Counted from the first letter of the stretch, positions 46,173-56,702 are shown. The stretch: 64,000 nt of DNA from Spizellomyces punctatus DAOM BR117 (GCF_000182565.1 NW_015971548.1:1-64000), one strand, 5' to 3'. Translations and numbers: made by a program. Notes: generated by a model not told the origin, from the sequence alone.

Positions 46173-46857
46173 ATGAGCGACATTCCCACCCACAAAGAGC
46201 ACAAGGAATCGCTCAAAAGAGCAGCAGAAGAAGCAGGGACCTTGCAACGCGATGAGGAGGGGCGCAAGAAAGCCCGCGCCAAGTCTGTGAGTATTCAAGA
46301 TTTCCCCTCGGTAGTTGACGACCGCCAATGGCGGTGGGAAAGATCCCCGCGGCTTGTCTGTGCGGCCGTCCTAGGCGGGCCCGTGTATTCGCACCACCTG
46401 TTCGACTGTGAGATCGCCGTATGGAGTCATCCAGTCCGAGCACTCGATTACAGTTGCTCAATTTTGCATTCAACATTTTAGCCCCGAGATGAGTTTGAGA
46501 AAATCAAGCTCAGCCTTTTACAACAAGGCCTTGCTGTTCATGACAAGGTTGCGTCGGCGCAGGACAAGTTGGCGGAGGCTAACTTGCTCTATGCACAAGC
46601 GGTAGCTGGCCTAATGTTCGCACCTTTGATAAATTGATTGTGATTTTGGTTCATTATATTGCGTTTTCAATAGGCCACTTGAGGAGGACAGTGCATCGTC
46701 CTCGGACAGTGAAGAGCAAGAAAACGTGTCCTCTGAGAAGCGAAAGGACTCACTGAGCAAATCTGAAGAAGCTCATCCTCTCAAAAACGGTATGGCCTCG
46801 TTTGTTTTGGCTAATACGCTATTAGCTGTATACATGGCACTTATTGTGCTTGACTAG
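46173..46857 (+). CDS. NucR family, short member 2
   Basis: Model: join(46173..46286,46482..46615,46674..46857), 143 residues, in frame throughout. Exon 1 encodes MSDIPTHKEHKESLKRAAEE and a basic end (RKKARAKS). Exon 2 encodes DEFEKIKLSLLQQGLAVHDK and then LAEANLLYAQAVAGL. Exon 3 encodes the acidic PLEEDSASSSDSEEQENVSS, a basic run (EKRKDSLSKSEE), and runs on through what is probably a former donor site (AACGGTATGG) into a hydrophobic tail to the first stop. Intron 1 (195 nt) holds the structured core. The nuclease-like domain is missing. It may be a truncated paralogue rather than a working gene, but no stop or frameshift mars the spliced frame. Confidence 0.5.
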
Positions 46858-47237
46858 ATCTCGGACTGGTTAGTTTAGTCTGTTGGGGTTTCTGTAAAAC
46901 AATGATAAATCAAGTTAGCCCGCACATTTCGATTGGAAGCGACCGACAGCTTTGGTCCATTTCTTTCATACTAGAATAGCAAATATTGCGGGGTTCCTGC
47001 ATATACAGAAATTATTATCCAATGCATAGAAAATACTGCAACCAGTTTACTGTAGAGGAAAACCGCTGGTGGCCGTCCGAATACCACTCCTATACCGTTA
47101 ACTACCAATATGCAGATTGCAATGCATTCAATCAATTAAATGCGCACAGTCACTGGCCGCATCTCATAAGTCACGTTAACTAAATGATTGCAATCTTAAT
47201 TGCAGTGTGTCATTGGTTAAACGGTAGTGGAGCAAGG

Positions 47238-47289
47238 TATAAAAGTCGAGTTTGGATTGGAAATTGAAAACGCGTCCAACATTTGCAAG
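47238..47289 (+). promoter_or_regulatory. NucR-family promoter (copy 3)
   Basis: TATAAAAG at 47238-47245 is followed by the conserved AAAACGCGTCCAACATTTGC leader directly before the ATG at 47290. TATA-to-ATG distance is 52 nt, close to the 50 nt of the copy at 62663-62713. Confidence 0.65.
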
Positions 47290-47749
47290 ATGAGCGACAT
47301 TCCCACCAGCGAAAAGTACAAGAAATTACCCAAAAGAGCAACAGAAGAAGGGGGTACCTTGCAACGCGATGAGGAGGGGCACAAGAAAGCCCGCACCAAG
47401 TTTGTGAGTATTCAGCTCAAGTGTGCATCTCGGTAGTTGACGACCGCCAATGGCGGTGGGAACTGTACCCCGCTAGCTGTGAGGCCGTCCTTGGCAGGGG
47501 CCCGTGTATTCGAACCACCTGTCCGGCTGGGATCACCGTTCATCGCATGGGGTCATCCAGTCCGAGCACTCGTAATAGTTGCAGCTTTGATACTCATATG
47601 GTCAATTCTCAGCACTGGACCAATAAAGTGATTCTCGATACTCTGAACGAACATAGGTTTGCTGCGCAGATATAATGTCTTTTATCTCGATACTTAAATC
47701 ATAATATTTGCATAGGCAAAAGGACAGCAAACCTCTGCTTAAAAAATGA
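47290..47749 (+). CDS. NucR family, short member 3 (63 residues)
   Basis: Model: join(47290..47403,47613..47656,47716..47749). Exon 1 (114 nt, as in member 2) encodes MSDIPTSEKYKKLPKRATEE, and so on. Intron 1 (209 nt) carries the structured core. Exon 2 keeps only the last 15 codons (HWTNKVILDTLNEHR) that correspond to HTNRVIVDTVTGKR of the long gene at 52932. Exon 3 ends after QKDSKPLLKK. The internal deletion still leaves all phases compatible. Function is unknown. It is either a deletion derivative kept by selection or a young pseudogene. Confidence 0.45.
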
Positions 47750-48032
47750 ACGGTATGGCCTCGTTTGTTTTGGCTAGTACGCTATTAGCTGTATACATGG
47801 TACCTATTGTTCCTTGACTAGATCTCGACATGCTTAGTTTAGTCTGTTTTTGTAGTTTCTTTGATTCCAAAATACACCTACAGTACTGGCATGATTCATA
47901 TGATCAGATGCAATCTCGATTGGGCACGACCGACAACTTTGATCCATTCCTCTCATGCTCGAATAGCAAATATTGCCGAGTTTGTTACAAAGTGCATATA
48001 CAGAAAGTATTAGAAAATACTGCAACACTTTG

Positions 48033-48270
48033 TACAACTCGAGTCGAGTATGTGATGGGACACCACACAGCGGTTAAGATTTGTAATTTCTTCCATTGTG
48101 GGTTCGTTGTGGTTGCATTCATTCAAATCGCTATTTCATAGCAATTGCTAAGGCGATATGGCCATGCCATCAAACCTGGTTTAACGCATGCTGCTGTGTT
48201 TCTGCTGTCTACCCGTTATCTGTCCCATCATATATTCGATAGGAGTTGTAGTGGTGGGCTTCTTGCACAG
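48033..48270 (+). repeat. Dispersed repeat G, copy 1
   Basis: Highly similar to 56448-56672 in the same orientation (GAGTATGTGATGGGACACCA...TTCCATTGTGGGTTCGTTGT...GGTTTAACGCATGC...TCATATATTCGATA). It lies between short NucR members and, at the second site, next to a NucR nuclease fragment. It may be part of the unit that was duplicated with the family. Confidence 0.7.
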
Positions 48271-48528
48271 CGCTTGAAGTGGAGGAACGAGATGAAGAGC
48301 GAGCTGCGAGCATTGAAGACGTGGAACACCATATGTCACTTTCAAAATGGACACCCAGGAGGCTATTTTTTTGGTCTTCTTCGAAAGGTAAACGTGAAGG
48401 TGGGTTGACATACGGTGCACCCAGATATTTTCCGCACCTCTAGCAAATAACCCCGTGAATGCATCCATATGAATAATGACGATAAAACTAGGCGAGATTG
48501 TTATTTAAGAAGTGCAAATGTTCATCTG

Positions 48529-48840
48529 TTAACGCACTAGGCTTGGCCCACCCCCACCCACCCCACCACCCACCCCGCCAATGAGGAGTCTTTTGAGGTA
48601 CGCGACCGGGTCGTGAAATGAACGTGAATTGAAAGCAGGAGGCGATGCAGTCCAGGTTCCAGGCATGGGAGGTACAGTCGGTTGACCAGGGTAGCCCCCC
48701 AGACATTGATGGAGGATTTCCAGAGAGCGGTGACTTCGTCCCAGAGTACATGGTGCATAAGAACTCTCTGGGGTACTTTGGCGGATACGAGGACGTCGAT
48801 GCATACCTTCAGTCCCGTTCCCGCTGGACGGGTAAGGGAA
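48529..48840 (-). other. Possible minus-strand exon with Gly-rich tail
   Basis: Three overlapping minus-strand frames are open here. The most protein-like reads HRSLEILHQCLGGYPGQPTV, then PPMPGTWTASPPAFNSRSFH and DPVAYLKRLLIGGVGGGVGG, and ends at a stop at 48529. The opposite strand is also open. Exon-like acceptors and donors (CTGCAG, GTGAGT) lie just upstream at 48985-49035, so it could be the 3' end of the array-bearing minus-strand copy. I am unsure. Confidence 0.2.
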
Positions 48841-49084
48841 CGCGTAAGGTAATGGATACCATGTTCTGTTCTTAGGCGCGGTTCAGAATAAATGAAATGG
48901 TGCGGCGCGTTTGCTTTGCAATGACTCGGTACGGTTTGCGCAGGGCTGTTGCCGTTTAAACCACAAAGGAATGGTCAGAATTCTGCAGGGAAAGACAAGG
49001 TACAACACAATACGAAAACTCACCATCATATCCCGAACAAAAAAGGGAGAGCGCACTAGACATGTTGTAAAACGGAAAAAATGG

Positions 49085-51581
49085 TCTTAGTATACAGAGT
49101 TTAAAGCGTGAAAATCAACGCTGCATCTATCATCGAGTGCTCGGACTGGATGACCCCATACGGTGATCCCAGCCGGACAGGTGGTACGAATACACAAACC
49201 CCTGCCCAGGACGGCCTCACAGACAAGCTAGCGGGGACCGTTCCCACCGCCGTTAAGCGGTCTTCAAAGCACATACTCGCATAGCGGACTGGATGACCCC
49301 ATACGGTGATCCCAGCCGGACAGGTGGTACGAATACACAAACCCCTGCCCAGGACGGCCTCACAGACAAGCTAGCGGGGACCGTTCCCACCGCCAAAAGG
49401 CGGTCTTCAACTACCGAGGAGGACACTTGACGTGAATACTCACCGCAGGACAAGGCTTGCTCAGGCCGACAGAACAAGTCACGGTTCTCGAGTGGTCCCT
49501 ACGAGGATATGTTGTAAAAATGGAAAATACTGGTATCAGTATACAGAATTTAAAGCGTGAAAATCAACGCTGGAACTATTAATGAGTGCTCGGACTGGAT
49601 GACCACCATACGGCGATCTCAGCCGGACAGGTGATGCGTATACACAGACCCCTGCCTAGGACGGCCGCACAGACAAGCCGCGGGAACCGCTCCCACCGCC
49701 AAAAGGCGGTCTTCAACTACCGAGGAGGAGACTCGACTTGATACTCACCGCAGGACAAGTCTTGCTCAGGCCGACAGAACAAGTCACGTTTCGCGGGGTT
49801 CTGTGACAATATGTTGTAAATGCAGAAACATGATATTAGTATGAAGTCGAAAACTTGCAATTCAAACTGTACTATAATAGAGGTGCTTGGACTGGATGAC
49901 CACCATGCGATGAACAGTGATCCCAGCCGGACAGGTGGTACGTATCCACAGACCACAGACCCCTACCTAGGACGGCCTCACAGACAAACCGCGGGAACCG
50001 TTCCCACCGCCGTTAAGCGGTCTTCAAAGCACATACTCGAATAGCGGACTGGATGACCACCATGCGATGAACGGTGATCCCAGCCGGACAGGTGGTACGT
50101 ATCCACAGACCACAGACCCCTGCCTGGGACGGCCTCACAGACAAGCCGCGGGGACCGTTCCCACCGCCAAAAGGCGGTCTTCAACTACCGAGGGCAACTC
50201 TTGAGTTGAGTACTCACCGCAGGACAAGTCTTGCTTGCTTTGGCCGACGGAACAAGTCACGCTTCGCGATGTCCTGTGACGATATGTTGTAAAATGGAAA
50301 CAAAATTGGTATTAGTACAGAGTTAAAGCGTGGAAATCAAATCTGCAACTACAATCGAGTGCTCGGACTGGATGACCCCATGCGATGAACGGTGATCCCA
50401 GCCGGACAGGTGGTACATATCCACAGACCACAAACCCCTGCCTAGGACGGCCTCACAGACAAGCCGCGGGGACCGTTCCCACCGCCGTTAAGCGGTCTTC
50501 AAAGCACATACTCGAATAGCGGACTGGATGACCCCATGCGATGAACGGTGATCCCAGCCGGACAGGTGGTACGTATCCACAGACCACAAACCCCTGCCTA
50601 GGACGGCCTCACAGACAAGCCGCGGGGACCGTTCCCACCGCCCAAAGGCGGTCTTCAACTACCGAGGAGGACACTTGAGTTTGAAATACTCACCGCAGGA
50701 CAAGTCTTGCTTAGGCCGATGAACAAGTAACTGTTCGTGCGATCCCTGTGCGGATATGTTGTAAAACGCAAACAAAATTGGTATTAGCACAGAGTTTAAA
50801 GCGTGAAGATTAAAGCTGCAACTATAACGAGTGCTCGGACTGGATGACCCCCATACGGGAACCTCAGCCGGACAGGTGGTTCGAATACACGGGCCCCTGC
50901 CAGGGACGGCCTCACAGACAAGCTAGCGGGTAACCGTTCCCCCGCCGTTAAGCGGTCTTCAAAGCACATACTCGAATAGCGGACTGGATGACCCCCCATA
51001 CGGGAACCTCAGCCGGACAGGTGGTTCGAATACACGGGCCCCTGCCAAGGACGGCCTCACAGACAAGCTAGCGGGGTACCGTTCCCACCGCCCAAAGGCG
51101 GTCTTCAACTACCGAGGAGGACACTTGAGTTGAAACTCACCGCAAGACAAGTTTTCCTAACAACGACGCCACGATTGGAGTGGTCCCTGTGAGGATATGT
51201 TGTAAAATGGAAACAAAATTGGTATTAGCACAGAGTTTAAAGTGTGAACATCAACGCTGCATCTATCATCGAGTGCTCGGACTGGATGACCCCATACGGT
51301 GATCCCAGCCGGACAGGTGGTACGAATACACAAACCCCTGCCCAGGACGGCCGCACAGACAAGCTAGCGGGGACCGTTCCCACCGCCGTTAAGCGGTCTT
51401 CAAAGCACATACTCGCATAGCGGACTGGATGACCCCATACGGTGATCCCAGCCGGACAGGTGGTACGAATACACAAACCCCTGCCCAGGACGGCCGCACA
51501 GACAAGCTAGCGGGGACCGTTCCCACCGCCCAAGGGCGGTCTTCAACTACCGAGGAGGACACTTGAGTTTGAAATACTCAC
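49085..51581 (-). repeat. Tandem exon-intron array derived from NucR intron 1
   Basis: Six units of roughly 290-480 bp lie head to tail on the minus strand. Each unit has an acceptor-like TTTTACAACATATCCTCACAG, an exon-like piece of 46-58 nt (one encodes GPLENRDLFCRPEQDLSCG), a donor GTGAGTATT, and an intron ending in the TTTTCACGCTTTAAACTC tract also found in intron 1 of the gene at 52932. Five of the six introns contain the structured core twice, linked by a CGCTATxCGAGTATGTGCTT junction; one has it once. That makes 11 cores in the array. Exon lengths vary, so no long frame runs through the array. Confidence 0.75.
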
Positions 51582-51708
51582 CGCAGGACAAGTCTTGATG
51601 CAGATGTGCGTACGCCGGCTGCGCATCGCTTGTGGGGGTGGACTGCTCATCTTGCAAGAGTTCGACGCGTTATGAAAGGGGGGGTGCGGATCATTTCGGG
51701 CTTTTATA
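51582..51708 (-). pseudogene. NucR family, minus-strand copy: promoter plus exon 1
   Basis: On the minus strand TATAAAAG (51708-51701) is followed by AACGCGTCGAACTCTTGCAAG and an ATG at 51650, the same promoter/leader as the plus-strand members. Exon 1 is 23 codons (MSSPPPQAMRSRRTHICIKT, then CPA) and ends at a GTGAGT donor (51581). The intron and exon array at 49085-51581 follows directly. The downstream family exons are not recognisable, so the copy is probably not functional as a nuclease gene. Confidence 0.5.
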
Positions 51709-52687
51709 CCCATTTGGGCGTGATTCCACGTGATCGGGCATGCGGATTGGACGCGCGTCTACTTTACAAAATAACCTTGAAAACACATGACCGTGATGCG
51801 TGTCAGTCCCACTTAAGGTATACTTACAGTACCGAGTGGGTGAGAACAAGCAAGTAATGCAATAATGCATCTATATATACACGGAATGCGTGAAGACTGA
51901 ATACTGTAGTATTATATGTAAGACTTTTTTTCGCACAATACAGAACATAGGGAAGTGCTTCCATTGGATACAAGTAGGAGTATACTTGCCATTAGATACA
52001 AGTAACAATAAGCTGCATCTCCTGTCAAAGTGCGTTGGGCGCACGCATTCTGGTGGGGCTTAGAAGACTAAGCGGGCTCTAAAAGCCGGCGCTGCATGGC
52101 AACTCAAGACAATGTGTCCATATTGTAAGTATAACCCCAGATCTCAATTAGACATGGCCTTGATTAGAATAACAAATATTGCCGTGTATGATTATCAAGA
52201 TGGATGATGGATACAAACCGCTTGCCTGGTAGCATGTCGTAAGCATTGGGTAAGGACATTCTAGCCAATCACCGTCCAGCCTGGCCCAACGTGGTCCAAC
52301 AAAATTTACGCGTCCACAAATTGGCCCAGTGTAACGTATCTTGTCTCCCAAAATGCACAGGTTCCAATGCATTTCACTCTGATTACTGCCGATTGTAGTG
52401 TGATTCCACATGACCATACGCGCGTACAAAAATGTTATTGACCCATTTAACGCATATCGTTTATTCACCTGGACAAGCGACAGGAATGATGCATACTCAA
52501 CAACGTCCATATGCCGTGTATTTACACATGTAATTCACATCTAATCACTTATCCGCTGCATGCATGATAGCTACGCTATGATAGCTGGATACATTCATCC
52601 GATATGTGGTTCGAAATACTTACATGTACACCTTTCAGCTGCGCAAAAGATAGGGTAAGATTGATAATCACACATGCGTTCTTTTTG
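51709..52687. other. Upstream region of the long NucR gene
   Basis: This lies between the minus-strand copy and the long plus-strand gene. It contains an 'AGAATAACAAATATTGCCG' motif (52166-52184) that also occurs about 150-400 bp upstream of other family members (45915, 46976, 47961 and 62466). No gene is visible. Confidence 0.4.
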
Positions 52688-52931
52688 TATAAAAGGATGA
52701 AGGTCCCCATTCCCCCTCGCTCTCGTTCTTGTTGTCTCTCTTCTTCTCTCTTCTCTCACTTACGCTCTCTTACGCTCTCTCCCTCTCTGTGGATCTCTCT
52801 CTCTCTCTCGACACACACACACACACAGTCGTAACTCGTTTTTGTTTTCTTTTGCGTTTGTTTTTGTCTCTCTCTCTCTATCTCTCTCTACTCTCTACTC
52901 TCACGCTTCTCTCTTCTCTCTTCTCTACAGA
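52688..52931 (+). promoter_or_regulatory. TATA box and pyrimidine-rich leader of long NucR gene
   Basis: TATAAAAG at 52688-52695 is followed by about 210 nt of almost pure CT/TC repeats with one (CA)7 run, ending TTCTCTACAG right before the ATG. The terminal CTACAG could be an acceptor of a 5'-UTR intron. The other family members have instead a short leader (AACGCGTCCAAC-TTTGCAAG), so this promoter was replaced or expanded. Confidence 0.6.
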
Positions 52932-55131
52932 ATGTCGAACGTGCCTACGGTAGAAGAATACATCAACGCCAACCCAGCTGGCACCTGGGATGAATACCGA
53001 GCTCTGCTCAAGCAAGCACAAGAAGATCTGTCCACAATGCCAAAGAAGATACGCCCCCGTATCGAAGGCCGAATCAAGACACATCTGGCTGTGAGTATTC
53101 AAGTCAAGAGTTCCCTGGGTAGTTGAAGACCGCCTTTGGGCGGTGGGAACGGTTCCCGCGGCTTGTCTGTGAGGCCGTCCTAGGCAGGGGTTTGTGGTCT
53201 GTGGATACGTACCACCTGTCCGGCTGGGATCACCGTTCATCGCATGGGGTCATCCAGTCCGAGCACTCGTTTATAGTTGTAGCTTTGATTTTCACGCTTT
53301 AAACTCATATGGTGATGTTCAATGTAGCGTCGGATGGATTTCGATAAGATCAAGAGCAGCCTCCTGGATCGAGCCCTGGGTGCGCATGTGGACATAGCGC
53401 ACACCCAATTGGACGTAGCACACACCAATAGGGTGATTGTCGATACAGTGACAGGCAAAAGGTGTGAAGCGCATTTTCTGCATTGATTGACATATCAGTG
53501 CATTGAATCGTCTTTGTGTAGTAGGCTCATTCGTGAGGACAGCCCCTCGTCCTCCGACTATGGTTCCGACTACGCTCCTTCCTGCTCGACCACGCAGGAG
53601 ACGGACGTGGATAGTGACGATCGTGTCGCTTTGTTCAACCATGAGCAGCATGTGATGGCACAGCTGCTCAAATTGGGAAGAACCCTCCTGCCGTCCGGAG
53701 TTCTATTGGAAGCGGTGATGGCTTCCAATGCCATTCGTGTCGAGAATGAGAGGTAGTGTATCGTGCCTCTATTGTAACACATGAATTCCGCTCTTGTACT
53801 CATGGCGTCACAGTCCCGCCCATTCCTTTATCTTCGATCTTGAAGAGATGAGCGCTCTGCGCCGGAGGGACCCAGCCGCATTTGCAAAAGAAGACCTGGT
53901 GTTCGTGAGGGGCCTATGGAACGAGCGCCCCAGCTCAAAATACACCAAGTTTTTCTACTGTGACCCTGAACAGAGATACGAGGTGTTCACGACACCGGGT
54001 CTTCGCAAGTGTGCCGACTTTTTGTCACGGTTAGAGAAGGTATAGACGTTTGTGTGTCAAGCCTCGAGCCCTCTCTAATGTGGATCGTCCTCGCAGATGA
54101 GTAGCCAAGGTAACACCTTAGAAGAGGTGTTGGATTTCATGTTTCGGGTGGGCGGAGAGAATGTATCACCCTACCGTGAACTTTACTCGGTCATCCTTCA
54201 GTTGTAAGTCGTTGCCCTTGGGCTCTTACGATTCCTAGATATAGGCTTGACTATTATTTGATCTTAGCTGTCTCCACTGGACCAAGGAAGTTTGTCCCAT
54301 GACGCGCGAAGCGGATTATATGCGCCTATGGAACAGACTGTTCTACGACCTTGCACCCCGAGGCCTCTTCACCAGTACACCCGAAGAGAGCGTGCATGCA
54401 AGCAAGACGCGTAAGCTTATGCATGCAGGGGAAGATAGGAAATGGGTGCGAGGTCGCAAGGCCGACATGCTATGGGTGACGTTGGATGGGACGGCCCTAG
54501 TATGGATGGAGGCCAAGAAAGGGTCGTGGACAGAGGACCCTGGAGAAGCTGAAGGGGCGACGCTGAAGGCGACGAAGGGCTCCAAAGACGCGATGGATGC
54601 GATCCAGCGTAAGAAAGGAACAGCCCTAGAAACATGGGCGTGTGTTAATTTGGGGGAAGAGTGGACCCTTCGCTGTTCGTATCGCCTGCCCAGTGGCGTC
54701 GTCGTCACCGGCAATGTTGGGGAATGGTGTCTGTCGATGGGATTCTCGAGCTTCGCTCGTCTTCTGGAAATGTGCCGTATAGTGCTCATTTGGGGGGTAA
54801 GGAAACAGTTTCCCCGATTCTATTGTATGTTCTGGGTATTGACATTCTTATGCTCTGTAGCTCGCGCTGGACGATAGTAGGCGCGAGATCATGCAGAAGG
54901 CCAGCTTGAGCCGATACCCCCGAGACGAAGAGGTGAACATGGCAGACACCTTCCCAACGCCGGAGAAGCCTAAACCGAAGGCACGGACTCAGAAGCCTGA
55001 AGATACTACGGAAGATACGGAAGATACACGGGAAGAGGCCTCACCCACCAGGAAAAAGTATGTCTTCTTGTTTTGCATAGCCGTACAACTGGTTCTCATC
55101 GTTCCTGTTCCTTGGTAGGTCTCGTCGTTGA
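52932..55131 (+). CDS. NucR family, long member: PD-(D/E)XK nuclease-like protein
   Basis: Model: join(52932..53090,53328..53461,53525..53752,53814..54039,54097..54203,54268..54796,54861..55057,55119..55131), 530 residues in eight exons, in frame throughout. (The exon 3 acceptor has a 3-nt alternative, TAGTAG.) The N-terminal half is helical with an acidic Ser-rich linker (EDSPSSSDYGSDY), then HEQHVMAQLLKLGRTLLPSG and SFIFDLEEMSALRRRDPAAF. The C-terminal domain reads READYMRLWNRLF, then WVRGRKADMLW, then ALVWMEAKKG. The spacing D351-14-E366-x-K368 with preceding Glu and basic residues fits the core of the PD-(D/E)XK (restriction-endonuclease-like) fold seen in many fungal nuclear or effector-like proteins. 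The chain ends in a basic NLS-like tail (SPTRKKSRR). Intron 1 (237 nt) carries the structured core; the other introns are 57-64 nt. The domain call is an inference from the motif only; catalysis is untested. Confidence 0.65.
53091..53327 (+). repeat. Structured intron core (intron 1 of the long NucR gene)
   Basis: Reference copy of the core that recurs about 15 times in the window. It has GAAGACCGCC-TTTGG-GCGGT followed at once by GGGAAC-G-GTTCCC, that is, two adjacent perfect hairpins. Conserved GGCTTGTCTGTGAGGCCGTCC, ACCACCTGTCCGGCTGGGAT and GGGTCATCCAGTCCGAGCAC blocks follow. Loop bases vary between copies (TTTGG, TTTT, CAAT, TTAA) while the stem arms are kept. Confidence 0.7.
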
Positions 55132-56083
55132 AGGTAGCGCCTGTGCGCTGTGGCTCGGAGGAGGTTTGAAAATGGTACCAGGGTAAGCTTTATATTGTCC
55201 GGTCAACTTTTCTATCGTCGTGGCTCTCGTACGTCCGGCACAGTTCTGACCATCTTTTTTTGCTTTTCACAGCAACTGCTTCCATCACCTTCCATCAAGA
55301 TTACGATTATTGGCAGGGTAAGTTTTCGAAACCTCGTCTGATTTTTACGGTTTTCGAGTTGTCTAAGATAACACGGAAACCACCAAGTGTTATCTATGGT
55401 ATCTCTTTGATGTCTTTCAACCGAAACTGACTTCTATTTTCTTTTCTCTACTTTTTAATGCATCGATGTTCGGAGCGGACTCGGGACTTCAAGGACGACA
55501 CCTCAAGACTCTAGAACCCGAGACTTTTTCCTGTGGTTGGGTGGGGCTCAGTGTATTCTTCGAATAAAGAGGCTCATAAATTATCCTTCTGTCCACTTTA
55601 CAATTGTTAAATTCAAGTCAAGCTACCTTTTTTTTTTTCGTAAATGTTTGTGAATGAATGCAGTATGGCGTCGCACGACATGATTGTACTGAACTGTGTA
55701 TCAAGCTCTTCGTTTTCGCTCTTGCTTTGCAATGCCTCGGGATGTCAGATTGCACCAAAATACACGATGAGCCGCTTTTCTCTAGCAGACCTCTTGGTCA
55801 ACTGACACATTGCAAGAAAAGTCCATGTCGCGCTGAATGAAGCCACAATACTGAGCAAGAAACACGTCGGGCTTTGTCTGAATGCATATGGCGGAGAATC
55901 AAGACGATAGTTATGTCACGAAAGTGTAATGGGGGGTACATCGAATACTTGTAGTGCGGTGGTATTATGCACCTGATTCGATTATCTTGTGCGGTTCCGT
56001 ACAGACTTGTATAGACTTGCTAGTGCGGACCATACGGATATGATAAATATTCAGCAATAATATTACCTTATCCGAGAGGAGGA
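55132..56083. other. 3' flank, no gene recognised
   Basis: Probably the 3' UTR of the long NucR gene, with a further possible splice pair (GTAAGCTTTA at 55181 and TTTTCACAG near 55272). After about 55570 only low-complexity T-rich sequence and short open frames occur. Confidence 0.4.
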
Positions 56084-56198
56084 ATGTATTGGCCGAGAAT
56101 CCAGCCACTGAATCCACCTATTCCGGTTGTTCATGGTTGACATTCCTGGGCATCGTTGATCTTTTTCCAGCAGAAAAAACATTGGGACAACTCATGTA

Positions 56199-56242
56199 TG
56201 CATTGCCCGAGAATCGAACGCGGTTTCTGCTAAACCACCAAG
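56199..56242 (-). repeat. Decayed tRNA-Gly remnant
   Basis: TGCATTGCCCGAGAATCGAA and, after a deletion, TGCTAAACCACCAAG match the 3' and 5' ends of the tRNA-Gly gene on the minus strand. The anticodon arm is deleted. A shorter 3' piece (GTATTGGCCGAGAATCC) lies at 56086-56103. Confidence 0.6.
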
Positions 56243-56324
56243 TAACTGTCTTATACTCATAATTGACTATTACCGTGAATCATGCATGTAGATAAAGGCA
56301 AAAGGATGGACGAGGCTCTGCGGA

Positions 56325-56388
56325 TGCAATAGCCGATAATCGAGCTCGGCTACCACCTTCAGGAAGGCGGCCACTAAACCACCAATGC
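56325..56388 (-). repeat. tRNA-Gly-like element with rearranged anticodon arm
   Basis: The minus strand has the acceptor 5' half GCATTGG, D-loop GGTTTAGTGG and a T arm GCCGAGCTCGATTATCGGC. The middle is different: TATAATTA is missing and the anticodon arm reads CCGCCTT-CCTG-AAGGTGG, a 7-bp hairpin without a normal 7-nt loop. The acceptor 3' side has changed (TATTGCA). It cannot be a working tRNA-Gly, but the new hairpin is well paired. Confidence 0.55.
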
Positions 56389-56447
56389 TCTGTTTATAGT
56401 GGTTCGGTACTTCATGATTGACATCATGCATAGGGTTAGGCATGTAC

Positions 56448-56672
56448 TGTACAACTCCTATCGAGTATGTGATGGGACACCACACAGCGGTTAAGATTTA
56501 TAATTTCTTCCATTGTGGGTTCGTTGTGGATGCATTCATTCAATGCACTATTTCATAGCAATTGCTACGGCGGTATGGCCATGACATCAAACCTGGTTTA
56601 ACGCATGCGCTGCTGTGTTTCTGCTGTCTACCCGTTATCTGTCCCATCATATATTCGATACTAGTTGTATGT
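56448..56672 (+). repeat. Dispersed repeat G, copy 2
   Basis: Near-copy of 48033-48270, as described there. It ends about 30 bp before the minus-strand NucR nuclease fragment. Confidence 0.7.
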
Positions 56673-56702
56673 CACCAAGCCACGAATCCTCTGTTAAAAG
56701 AT

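Noticed and set aside
49085-51581. Regularly spaced repeats that might suggest a CRISPR-like array
   Set aside because: Units are hundreds of bases long, repeats and 'spacers' both belong to one exon-intron module, and the context is a fungal genome.
52729-53126. CT-repeat open frame (Leu/Ser-rich) upstream of the long NucR gene as coding
   Set aside because: It reflects the CT-repeat leader and runs in a different frame from the spliced gene.
49085-53327. The intron core as a tRNA, 5S rRNA or snoRNA gene (it contains GGTTCGAATAC-like and GGATGACC-like strings)
   Set aside because: The B-box-like string is not conserved in all copies (many read GGTACGAATAC), no A box at proper spacing, no cloverleaf and no C/D box pair.
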